Positions 1 to 5,984 of a stretch of 7,782 nucleotides of DNA are shown one piece after another. Origin of the DNA: DATCRE01 sp035493595 (lineage in GTDB: Bacteria > Bacteroidota > Bacteroidia > Cytophagales > Cyclobacteriaceae); the NCBI GenBank assembly GCA_035493595.1, contig DATJHZ010000348.1:1-7782 (forward strand). The letters run 5' to 3'. The stretch's first letter is position 1, and the number at the start of each line of letters is the position of its first letter. The notes beneath the pieces were generated by a model. It ran no database searches. It saw only the letters and a program-made list of their open reading frames with translations, and was not told where the DNA came from. The translations under genes and the position numbers were made by a program.

Positions 1-9
1 TCCCACGAT

Positions 10-36
10 AAAATCTTTTCAAGGTCAAAAGATTTT
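10..36. repeat. Perfect 10-bp inverted repeat, possible terminator hairpin
   Basis: The arms AAAATCTTTT (10-19) and AAAAGATTTT (27-36) are perfect reverse complements around a 7-base loop. On the plus strand the right arm runs into further T residues. This resembles a weak AT-rich transcription terminator for a gene lying left of the window. Each arm has only one G/C pair, so the hairpin would be weak and could arise by chance in AT-rich DNA. Confidence 0.35.
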
Positions 37-46
37 TAATCTGTTA

Positions 47-65
47 TGTCTAAGTTGAATAGACA
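47..65. repeat. 6-bp inverted repeat TGTCTA/TAGACA
   Basis: TGTCTA (47-52) and TAGACA (60-65) form perfect 6-base arms around a 7-base spacer, only 10 bases after the larger inverted repeat at 10-36. It could be a second hairpin of the same terminator region or a protein-binding dyad. Arms this short have appreciable chance expectation. Confidence 0.22.
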
Positions 66-393
66 AAGTGGTAGACTTCTTTTTGGTTTGCGTGTTTCAG
101 ATTAAAAACAATTTGTTACCTATTTGTATACTAAAAATGCAACTCTTTCGCCGCAACCGATTGTATATCTAATTCTTTCAGTCATCATCGATAGTCCTTT
201 AACAATCAAACCCTTTCCTTTAAAGAGTTCGACGATCTGCAAAAAAATATACACCTTGCTATCTGGGATTGGATTCTGTTATGCATATCCGAAAAAAGTG
301 AGTCCAAATAAAGAGAATTAGAAATTATTAATCTTTGAAGTAAAAGAAAATAAAGTTGTAATAGATTGTTTATGTAGTTCTGCACACTGTATT

Positions 394-2013
394 TCAGTTA
401 ACCTCTTCAACAAGCGAAGCGATCTTGACAGGTACCTGAACAGTAAATGTGCTTCCTTCACCAAACTTTGAGCGAACAGCGATTGTTCCGCCCAAAGTAC
501 TCACTACCTCCCTGACTATATATAATCCAAGTCCCGACCCAGATCTTTCAGCATCACCACGAAAAAACATGTCGAAAATCCGATGTTGATTGTTCGGATC
601 GATTCCTATCCCGTTATCCTGAACTGAGATTTCAAGGCAGTTGCTGATCCGGATATCAATCACTATTTCGACTGGAACGTTTTTATTGCGGAATTGAATA
701 GCGTTACTGACCAGGTTACTTAAAATCAATTTTAAACGGTTAATATCTGTCTGAATCAATCCATTGTCGTTTTGATCCATGTGAATTAAAAACTTCCCAT
801 CTGAAAAGCCAGGTTCCAAAGCATGATCATTAATTACTACGTTAACTAGATCAACAATATTGAAACAGTCTTCCTTTATTTCTGAGCGGGCATTCTGAAA
901 AAAATCCAGGATTTCTTGAATAGTAATATCCAATCTATCCATACTTCTACCGATCAACAAAAGGCAGCGCTCTATGTTAGGGGTCGAAGTATCCATTTTA
1001 ACCAAATTAATAAGACCTTTTACCGAAGCGATAGGGGACCTCAAGTCATGTGAAGCACTGTAGACCAGCCTATCCAATTCTGCATTTTTTTTCTTCAACT
1101 GGTCACGCATATTCAATAACGCTCTGCCCATAACATCATCAGGACCTTGGAGGTCGAAATGCTCACCGAAATTACCTTTCCCTATACGATCAGCAAATTC
1201 CGACTTTGAATTCATTCCCTCTGTCAAACGACTCATAGCAAACATCATCTCCCCTATTTCATCTTTTCTGTCATTCATCTGAATTTTGATAAGCTTCCCT
1301 TGTCCAAGAGAGACTATCAAATTTTTTGCCTTTACAATGGGATCAACAATACTTTTTCTCGCGTAGATATAGGTAACCACAAAAGCGATTACAAAAATGA
1401 TGATCATACATAGTAGAAGACCAGAAAGAAAAGTATCAGCTCGTTCTTTTTTTTCTTGCAGGTTATCTAATTGAGATCGCTGACGCGTGAGCATCCGATA
1501 AAGTTGTTTATCAAGCGCTGTAACTGCAGGAACAATGTCTTTACTCCAGATTGCAATAGCAGTATCCACAGCCAAATCATCTGAATACATACTATCACGG
1601 TTGAGGGTTGACATGATCACCTTCTGCCTGACAATTAAATGATCAAAAGATTCTAATACTTCCTCAACGGAATCTCTGATCACTGGTATACTGGAATAAC
1701 GAGATAACTCGATAACACCTTCTTTCAGAACTGGATAATCGTGATTTTGCAAATTGATAAGCTGTTTTTTTTCCGGAATAGAAGGTTGATAAATCCAATG
1801 ATTTGTCAGCTTGGAAGCTTCTCGATTCAATGCATTCAGATCTTTTAACTTGAGATAGAACGGCAATAATGTATTTTGTATCTGTTGGTCTATCTGTTTA
1901 TTACATTGCAATGTATAGATGCTGTAGCCTGTTGTTACCAGGGCAACGGTAATAATAATGACATATCCTAATGTAATACGTTTTGAAAGATTCAATCTTA
2001 TATTAAAATCCAT
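394..2013 (-). CDS. Membrane sensor histidine kinase (helical periplasmic domain, HAMP, HisKA, HATPase_c)
   Basis: This 539-residue protein is a two-component sensor kinase of the inner membrane. Transmembrane helices lie at about 14-34 and 195-217 and flank a helix-rich periplasmic domain of about 160 residues containing a WIYQP motif (73-77). A HAMP domain follows (about 218-270, proline at 225, DEIGEMM at 251-257), then a second HAMP-like segment (about 273-308, ending GRALLNMRDQLKK). The phosphoacceptor H-box is SASHDLRSP with His322. The ATP-binding domain has an N-box (Asn437 in LVSNAIQ), G1 DNGIGI (466-471), F-box FDMFFRG (480-486) and G2 GSGLGLYI (492-499), so the catalytic elements look intact. 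There is no receiver domain and no response-regulator gene in the window. The first ~300 residues are paralogous to the upstream HAMP-GAF sensor. The ATG at 2013 is chosen because the upstream in-frame stretch to a stop at 2131-2133 contains no start codon. It is the last gene of the likely four-gene unit. Signal and partner are unknown. Confidence 0.93.
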   Translation of the reverse strand: MDFNIRLNLSKRITLGYVIIITVALVTTGYSIYTLQCNKQIDQQIQNTLLPFYLKLKDLNALNREASKLTNHWIYQPSIPEKKQLINLQNHDYPVLKEGVIELSRYSSIPVIRDSVEEVLESFDHLIVRQKVIMSTLNRDSMYSDDLAVDTAIAIWSKDIVPAVTALDKQLYRMLTRQRSQLDNLQEKKERADTFLSGLLLCMIIIFVIAFVVTYIYARKSIVDPIVKAKNLIVSLGQGKLIKIQMNDRKDEIGEMMFAMSRLTEGMNSKSEFADRIGKGNFGEHFDLQGPDDVMGRALLNMRDQLKKKNAELDRLVYSASHDLRSPIASVKGLINLVKMDTSTPNIERCLLLIGRSMDRLDITIQEILDFFQNARSEIKEDCFNIVDLVNVVINDHALEPGFSDGKFLIHMDQNDNGLIQTDINRLKLILSNLVSNAIQFRNKNVPVEIVIDIRISNCLEISVQDNGIGIDPNNQHRIFDMFFRGDAERSGSGLGLYIVREVVSTLGGTIAVRSKFGEGSTFTVQVPVKIASLVEEVN

Positions 2014-2085
2014 GAGAACAATTTGAAAAACGAAGAGTATTGATATGCAATTGCATAAATGAATAAAATAATGGGTGCCAATTAT

Positions 2086-2136
2086 TTGAACTACCTCATT
2101 TATTTTTAATGAGACAACGAAATGATGAGACTAGAA
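2086..2136 (-). pseudogene. Decayed GAF-coding fragment between the two sensor genes
   Basis: Positions 2086-2109 match 2481-2504, inside the GAF domain of the upstream sensor gene, at 23 of 24 bases by hand alignment. After a 5-base insertion the match continues to 2136 versus 2526 with 16 of 22 bases. The matched gene segment encodes about residues 424-438 of that sensor (core PLKINEVVQ). In the intergenic copy the insertion breaks the frame. The piece encoding SLKINEVVQ is in frame with the kinase start but has no start codon and is closed upstream by a TAG at 2131-2133. It reads as the relic of another GAF-encoding sensor gene or a recombination scar from tandem duplication. The fragment is short, so convergence cannot be wholly excluded. 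Confidence 0.55.
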
Positions 2137-2156
2137 TATGTGAGTCCAATCTTGTA

Positions 2157-3794
2157 TCATCGTCTTGATTCTGGCAGGATTGAACGCACCATGTTTCGAT
2201 CTTGAATGACATCCTCCAGTTCAGAAATTCTTTTTAGATATTCTCTTTCCTTACGAGACATTTCTTCTTGTGTTGCAGATAACTCTTCCATGCTTTGCCT
2301 GAGTTCTTCCTGCTGGGCTTTCATTTGCTCAGCTTGTTGCTGACTTTCATCAAGAAGATGTTGAGTACGCTTGTTGATCTGTGTGGAAGCGATGGTCGAA
2401 GCAATATTTTCAGCGAGCTTTTCCAGAAAGTCGATTTGAAATTGCTCGAATTTATTGAAGGAAGCAATTTCCATTACACCTTGAACTACTTCATTTATTT
2501 TTAACGGAACAATGATAAGATTTGAAGGTGGAGCACCACCAAGACCTGAGGTTATACGGATATAATTTGCCGGAAGAGCCAACAGATTAATCGTTTGTTT
2601 TTCCAATACGCACTGCCCCAACAATCCTTCTCCAATCTCGATTTTCTTTTCAACAAATTTTTTTCTTTCATACGCATAACATCCCATTAGTTGAAGATAA
2701 GGTTCTTCTTGTTCATCCGTAATCAAGAGAAAAATTCCACCCTGATTCGAGTCAGTATACCTAATAACATATCGAATGACCGAATGATAAAAATCATCCA
2801 GATTGGCGGTCTGCGTACGCAAGATTGTTCCGATCTCAGCGAGTCCGTGGATAGCCCAATTTCGCTTCCGCTCATCATCAGCACTTTGCTTCAGACTCGA
2901 ACGCATGTCAAGTAAGGCGCGGCCAATCATATCATGATCACTTAATAACTCAAACTGTTCTTCATATTTTCCCTGACCGATGGCCAAGGCAAATCCAGAT
3001 TTAGCATTCATGCCCTTCGTCAAATTATGCATTGCCTGCATCATCTCCCCTATCTCATCTGTACGTTTGGAAACGTGTACATCCACCAGCTTTCCGAGTC
3101 CGAGTGAAACAATATAATCCTTTGCTTTTACAATGGGTTCAATAATAGTTTTGCGGGCATAGAAATAAGCTGCTATTGCAGCTATAATGAATATCAGGAT
3201 CATTAGAAAAAGCAGTATCGTAAGAAATGTATCAGCAGATTCTTTTTCCTTTTGCAGGTCGTTGATCTCAGTCTCTTGTTCTTCTAGTAGTTTATTAAGC
3301 TTGATCCCAATTTTTTCTGAACCAGGTGTTATCGTGTTGTCGTATAAGTCAATTGCGCGGTCGACTGCTTTATCATTGGAGTACAGACTGTCTGCATTCA
3401 GAATGTTCATAACAAGGCCCTGACTTTTAAGAATCTTATCAAACCCTGTGAGAATATCTTTTACAGAATCAATATTTGCATCTGAAGACTGATCGATAAT
3501 GTCCTGAATGCTCTTCCTTACTTCCGGGTATGAATTACTTTGTAGTTTCGTCAACGCTTCTTTCTCGCTAGCATTTGGTTGATAGATCCAGTCATTGATC
3601 AGTTTCTTAGCTTCGCGACCCATGGCATTAAGATCTTTTAGTTTCAGATATATCGGCAGATTTACTGTTTGGATACGTTTGTTCAACTCCTTGTTAGTCT
3701 GTAAAGTATAGACGCAATACAACGTAGCTATAAATGCTACGGCAATGATGATAATATAACCGAGAGAGATCCGGTTTGAAAGATTTAATTTCAT
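2157..3794 (-). CDS. Membrane sensor protein with HAMP, GAF and C-terminal coiled coil, no kinase domain
   Basis: This 545-residue protein has transmembrane helices at about 9-30 and 190-212 around a helical periplasmic domain (WIYQP at 69-73). A HAMP domain follows (about 213-265, DEIGEMM at 246-252), then a second HAMP-like segment (about 268-303, GRALLDMRSSLKQ). A GAF domain occupies about 318-470; its VPLKINEVVQGVMEIASF stretch (429-446) is a typical GAF strand-turn-strand. A Glu/Gln-rich coiled coil fills about 475-530 (EELRQSMEELSATQEEM at 496-512). In Bacteroidota this coiled-coil type often links to PAS or kinase modules, but here the protein ends at 545 with no HisKA, ATPase, GGDEF or methyl-accepting domain. 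It may act by modulating a partner, most plausibly the paralogous kinase encoded next; that is inference. The 48-base gap from the upstream gene and the common orientation suggest co-transcription. The ATG is preceded by AT-rich sequence without a Shine-Dalgarno. Confidence 0.88.
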   Translation of the reverse strand: MKLNLSNRISLGYIIIIAVAFIATLYCVYTLQTNKELNKRIQTVNLPIYLKLKDLNAMGREAKKLINDWIYQPNASEKEALTKLQSNSYPEVRKSIQDIIDQSSDANIDSVKDILTGFDKILKSQGLVMNILNADSLYSNDKAVDRAIDLYDNTITPGSEKIGIKLNKLLEEQETEINDLQKEKESADTFLTILLFLMILIFIIAAIAAYFYARKTIIEPIVKAKDYIVSLGLGKLVDVHVSKRTDEIGEMMQAMHNLTKGMNAKSGFALAIGQGKYEEQFELLSDHDMIGRALLDMRSSLKQSADDERKRNWAIHGLAEIGTILRTQTANLDDFYHSVIRYVIRYTDSNQGGIFLLITDEQEEPYLQLMGCYAYERKKFVEKKIEIGEGLLGQCVLEKQTINLLALPANYIRITSGLGGAPPSNLIIVPLKINEVVQGVMEIASFNKFEQFQIDFLEKLAENIASTIASTQINKRTQHLLDESQQQAEQMKAQQEELRQSMEELSATQEEMSRKEREYLKRISELEDVIQDRNMVRSILPESRR

Positions 3795-3842
3795 AGTGGT
3801 ATTTATTCGTTTACCGAATTGATAAATGGAGTGAGATGATGA

Positions 3843-4304
3843 TTAGAATTGAAGCACGACTTTGACTTTATCCTTATTGTCGCCTCCGAGGGATTTCAGA
3901 TTCACATAGCCGATGGCCCCTGGCTCTGAAGCAACAAAATTGAGTACTTCAGCATCTGTTACGAATTTATCAGGAGGTCTTTCAGCACTTTGGAGTTGTT
4001 TATTCACAAAATATTTCTCAACCTCAATAGCAGACATGCTAAGGATCTTACCGTAGAAAGCATTCTGTTCGGGACATGAATTCTTCCGATCTACAGGTCT
4101 GATATTTTTATTGATCTCTGTCCATCGCTTTTTGAGCTTTCGAAGATAATACAGCTTGACTTCAGAAGGAGTCAACACGTTGATTGTATTTTCTTTGTTT
4201 ATTATGACGGCAAATTCTTCTGTGGCCGGTGCAGGCTTCAAAGCGATAAATGAAGAGCACAACAATATGATAAGACCACAAAGAATGGAATATTTAACTT
4301 TCAT
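3843..4304 (-). CDS. Short periplasmic PstS-like phosphate/anion-binding protein
   Basis: This 153-residue protein resembles the short PBP-like proteins usually annotated as phosphate ABC transporter substrate-binding protein. An N-terminal signal peptide (hydrophobic about 5-21, likely cleaved near residues 22-27) directs it to the periplasm; no good lipobox surrounds Cys16. The mature part starts with the strand FAVIINKEN (31-39). It then carries the family segments LTPSEVKLYYLRKLKKRW (44-61), NIRPVDRK (67-74), a helix with SAIEVEKYF (91-99), and SEPGAIGYV (126-134). At about 130 mature residues it is roughly half a canonical PstS of about 300, and no pstC, pstA, pstB or phoU lies nearby. 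It sits about 31 bases after the barrel gene and 48 bases before the HAMP-GAF sensor. This suggests a sensing accessory rather than a transporter component. The ligand is unproven; phosphate is assumed only from family naming. Confidence 0.85.
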   Translation of the reverse strand: MKVKYSILCGLIILLCSSFIALKPAPATEEFAVIINKENTINVLTPSEVKLYYLRKLKKRWTEINKNIRPVDRKNSCPEQNAFYGKILSMSAIEVEKYFVNKQLQSAERPPDKFVTDAEVLNFVASEPGAIGYVNLKSLGGDNKDKVKVVLQF

Positions 4305-4335
4305 GGAGAATGATTTTAAACGTTAAGAGATCATG

Positions 4336-5349
4336 TCAGAAACCGATGGCCCACTGTAAACCTACGCGGTTGAGTTTTTTAAACTCGGTAGATTCCAAAA
4401 ATTGGCACTCCAACTTCAATACCGATAAAGCGCTAAAGTTATAACGAACGCCGAGTGTGCTGCCCGTAAAATTATTGACCAAAAACCAGGCAATACCCTG
4501 ATCAAAATTCACCTTGTTATAAAGCAAGTAGGGCGTGAACTTGCCAAGTCTATAGCCCGCGTAGGCAAAGCCAGATAAGAGTTGCTTTGTAGAAGTGGAA
4601 GTTGTACTAACATCAATCTTGTAAAATTCTGATGCGAACTCGAATCTGTCTGCACCATAATACATGATACTGGCGTTCAAAAGATAAATCTTGTTATACT
4701 CAGTGAGTGTTTCTCCCCTGGGCGTTATCGTTCCGGGAGCAAGATTATCCCTTCTTGCCGAAATGGCGAATTGCAAATTGTCTACAGGCTCGATATAGAC
4801 ATTGGCAGTTACTGTTTTGTCACTGTATTTTGTCGTGGCAAACCCGTTACCTAAAAGAAGCTTGTATCCAAAACGTAGCTTCGTAATATTCTCACCACTG
4901 AGTTGAACACCTGTATCATTGTTATCGAGTATGCCAAACTCGTCCTGCTCAGCAATAATAACAGGCTGGTTGATTGTAGGGGTAAGTGCCTTTACATGAT
5001 GATAAAAACGCGTGTTCCAGATACCAACGGGAGAATATAATTTTCCGGCACTCAATTTCAGATAATCCTTATAGTAGTAAGAAAACATGAGTCGTTCGAT
5101 GGTGAGACCCGATGGGGTAAACACCGGTTCCGCGAGCACAGATATTCTGTCTGTAACTTGTGAAGTCAACAACATTTCAACATTACCGATATTGAATGTA
5201 TGTGTAGAACGGTGTGTAGAATCTCTCTCTGCAAAATATCCTGTGTTAGCAAAAAATCTAACCTGGGTGTTTTCAAGAATATTTTGTGCATGGAGGACAG
5301 CGACAGCGCTGCACAGAAAGCATAGCAGAAATATTATCTTTTTATTCAT
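4336..5349 (-). CDS. Outer-membrane beta-barrel porin-like protein
   Basis: This 337-residue protein has a clear Sec signal peptide (Lys-rich start, hydrophobic core 5-18, cleavage expected after A21 in LHA-QN). The rest consists of alternating aromatic and polar strands typical of an outer-membrane barrel and ends in a terminal phenylalanine (QWAIGF). The segment GKLYSPVGIWNTRFYHH (102-118), followed by LTPTINQPVI (122-131), resembles the constriction-region motif of porin-like proteins in the OprP/OprO or uncharacterised-porin group; that assignment is from memory of the family. It is the first gene of the likely unit with the PstS-like protein and the two sensors, 31 bases upstream of the former. 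A candidate promoter lies about 130 bases upstream. Channel activity and substrate are not shown by sequence, and it could be a structural or receptor barrel instead. Confidence 0.8.
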   Translation of the reverse strand: MNKKIIFLLCFLCSAVAVLHAQNILENTQVRFFANTGYFAERDSTHRSTHTFNIGNVEMLLTSQVTDRISVLAEPVFTPSGLTIERLMFSYYYKDYLKLSAGKLYSPVGIWNTRFYHHVKALTPTINQPVIIAEQDEFGILDNNDTGVQLSGENITKLRFGYKLLLGNGFATTKYSDKTVTANVYIEPVDNLQFAISARRDNLAPGTITPRGETLTEYNKIYLLNASIMYYGADRFEFASEFYKIDVSTTSTSTKQLLSGFAYAGYRLGKFTPYLLYNKVNFDQGIAWFLVNNFTGSTLGVRYNFSALSVLKLECQFLESTEFKKLNRVGLQWAIGF

Positions 5350-5480
5350 ATCAAGTAGGTGAGTTAAAATAAATGTTTACGAATTGATCACACGCCATGT
5401 GGAGCACAGCAAATATCTCGACATAACAATCCAACCCCTCGATAACAACAAGTCCCGATGACGAATACCAGGCGCGCCAG

Positions 5481-5513
5481 CAAAAGCTATATTGCCTGTT
5501 AGCTGCGTGCAAA
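5481..5513 (-). promoter_or_regulatory. Candidate Bacteroidota-type promoter for the barrel-sensor operon
   Basis: Read on the minus strand, a -33-like TTTG (5513-5510) is followed after 20 bases by TAGCTTTTG (5489-5481). This matches the Bacteroidota consensus TTTG-N19/20-TAnnTTTG except for one extra T in the -7 box. Initiation would fall near 5474 and give a leader of about 125 bases before the barrel ATG. The position between the preceding gene's terminator-like hairpin and the barrel gene supports it. The motif is short and degenerate, so this is tentative. I saw no riboswitch-like structure in the leader. Confidence 0.33.
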
Positions 5514-5545
5514 ATGATCTTAAAAATGAAAGTGAATTAAAGAAA

Positions 5546-5558
5546 TGCCGAAACGGCA
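5546..5558 (-). terminator. Short GC-rich hairpin after the small secreted-protein gene
   Basis: TGCCG (5546-5550) and CGGCA (5554-5558) form perfect 5-base arms around a 3-base loop, immediately past the TGA at 5560-5562. In the minus-strand transcript the hairpin is followed by a U-rich stretch (ATTTCTTTAATT). That is the layout of a weak intrinsic terminator and would separate the small gene from the barrel-sensor unit. The stem is short. Confidence 0.38.
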
Positions 5559-5559
5559 A

Positions 5560-5886
5560 TCAAACGATCAATGAATGATACAAAACAAAGAAAGGTACAT
5601 GAACTAATAAGCTACTAGACTTTACTGTTTTTTGAAATTTGTATAAAATCTCAATTGAAATACATTGTTCCAAAACAGGCATCGTTGCGTGACCCTCTTT
5701 AGATGATCTGCCTTCCTCATATTCTTCTTCCTCCAACTCAGTAACGGTCTGCTGATTCTGTGGAGCATAATGTAATAAGATGTTGTCTTTCTTCTGCAGT
5801 GAAACAGACGTGTGAGGCACTGTCAATGCGTGAGCATAACCGGGCCAGATCGACAATAAGAATCCTAAGAATATAAATGGCTTCAT
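5560..5886 (-). CDS. Small secreted acidic protein of unknown function
   Basis: I do not recognise this 108-residue protein. It begins with a good Sec signal peptide (MKPFIFLGFLL core; AXA site at 18-20, cleavage after A20 before LT), so it probably enters the periplasm or is exported. The mature part is polar, with an acidic run (TELEEEEYEEGR, about 49-60) followed by SSKEGHATMPVLEQCISIEI. It ends in a hydrophobic, Ser/His-containing tail (about 91-108). The single cysteine is at residue 75. The ATG at 5886 gives the signal peptide, supporting that start and the reality of the gene. It lies 210 bases upstream of the barrel gene on the same strand, with a possible terminator between them. It could be an independent gene or a regulated companion. 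A C-terminal frameshift changing the tail cannot be ruled out. Confidence 0.55.
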   Translation of the reverse strand: MKPFIFLGFLLSIWPGYAHALTVPHTSVSLQKKDNILLHYAPQNQQTVTELEEEEYEEGRSSKEGHATMPVLEQCISIEILYKFQKTVKSSSLLVHVPFFVLYHSLIV

Positions 5887-5918
5887 GAAAATACTTTTAT
5901 TTTACTTGCCTGTTTAGA

Positions 5919-5947
5919 ATTGTTCAACAATGTAGCGAACGACGCTA
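5919..5947. repeat. Two adjacent dyads upstream of the small secreted-protein gene
   Basis: ATTGTT-C-AACAAT (5919-5931) is a perfect 6-base-arm palindrome with a single central base. One base further on, TAGCG-AACGA-CGCTA (5933-5947) is a perfect 5-base-arm dyad. They lie 33-61 bases upstream of the ATG at 5886, in the zone expected for a promoter or operator of that gene. Possible roles are regulator binding sites or mRNA leader hairpins. Confidence 0.3.
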
Positions 5948-5961
5948 AACAATTTAACTTA

Positions 5962-5984
5962 CGTTAATGTTTTTTACATCAACG
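5962..5984. promoter_or_regulatory. 23-base near-perfect dyad, candidate operator
   Basis: CGTTAATGT (5962-5970) and ACATCAACG (5976-5984) are reverse complements at 8 of 9 positions around five T residues. The size and symmetry suit a dimeric helix-turn-helix regulator. It overlaps TTAAC-TTAC-GTTAA (5954-5967), and TACAC-CATTA-GTGTA follows at 5993-6007. It lies 76-98 bases upstream of the small secreted-protein start. No regulator gene is present in the window to pair with it, so function is inferred from symmetry and position only. Confidence 0.33.

Larger units (their letters stand above)
1..393. other. Non-coding region left of the kinase gene
   Basis: I find no supportable gene here. 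It lies downstream of the minus-strand histidine kinase gene, whose TGA stop is at 394-396. A 65-codon plus-strand frame (124-321) needs a TTG start and has no recognisable protein character. A minus-strand frame of about 50 codons ending near 120 also lacks a convincing start. The left end has two adjacent inverted repeats, listed separately. No U-rich hairpin of the classical intrinsic-terminator kind directly follows the kinase stop codon. The stretch just after the stop (about 320-380) is simply very AT-rich. Confidence 0.6.

Noticed and set aside
120..281. Minus-strand open frame of about 50 codons (contains VELFKGKGLIVKGLSMM)
   Set aside because: It faintly suggested a helix-turn-helix remnant, but there is no start codon in a sensible place and no motif that clearly fits a family.
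124..321. 65-codon plus-strand reading frame
   Set aside because: It needs a TTG start, has no ribosome-site or domain support, and its composition looks like translated AT-rich non-coding DNA.
2295..3423. Three plus-strand frames inside the HAMP-GAF sensor gene
   Set aside because: They are antisense shadows of a well-supported coding region with clear domains on the minus strand.
5087..5362. 91-codon plus-strand frame opposite the barrel gene
   Set aside because: It is antisense to the signal peptide and first strands of the barrel protein, whose features are convincing; this frame has none.
5377..5559. 60-codon minus-strand frame upstream of the barrel gene
   Set aside because: It starts with TTG directly after the small gene's stop, overlaps the terminator-like hairpin and candidate promoter, and resembles no protein family.
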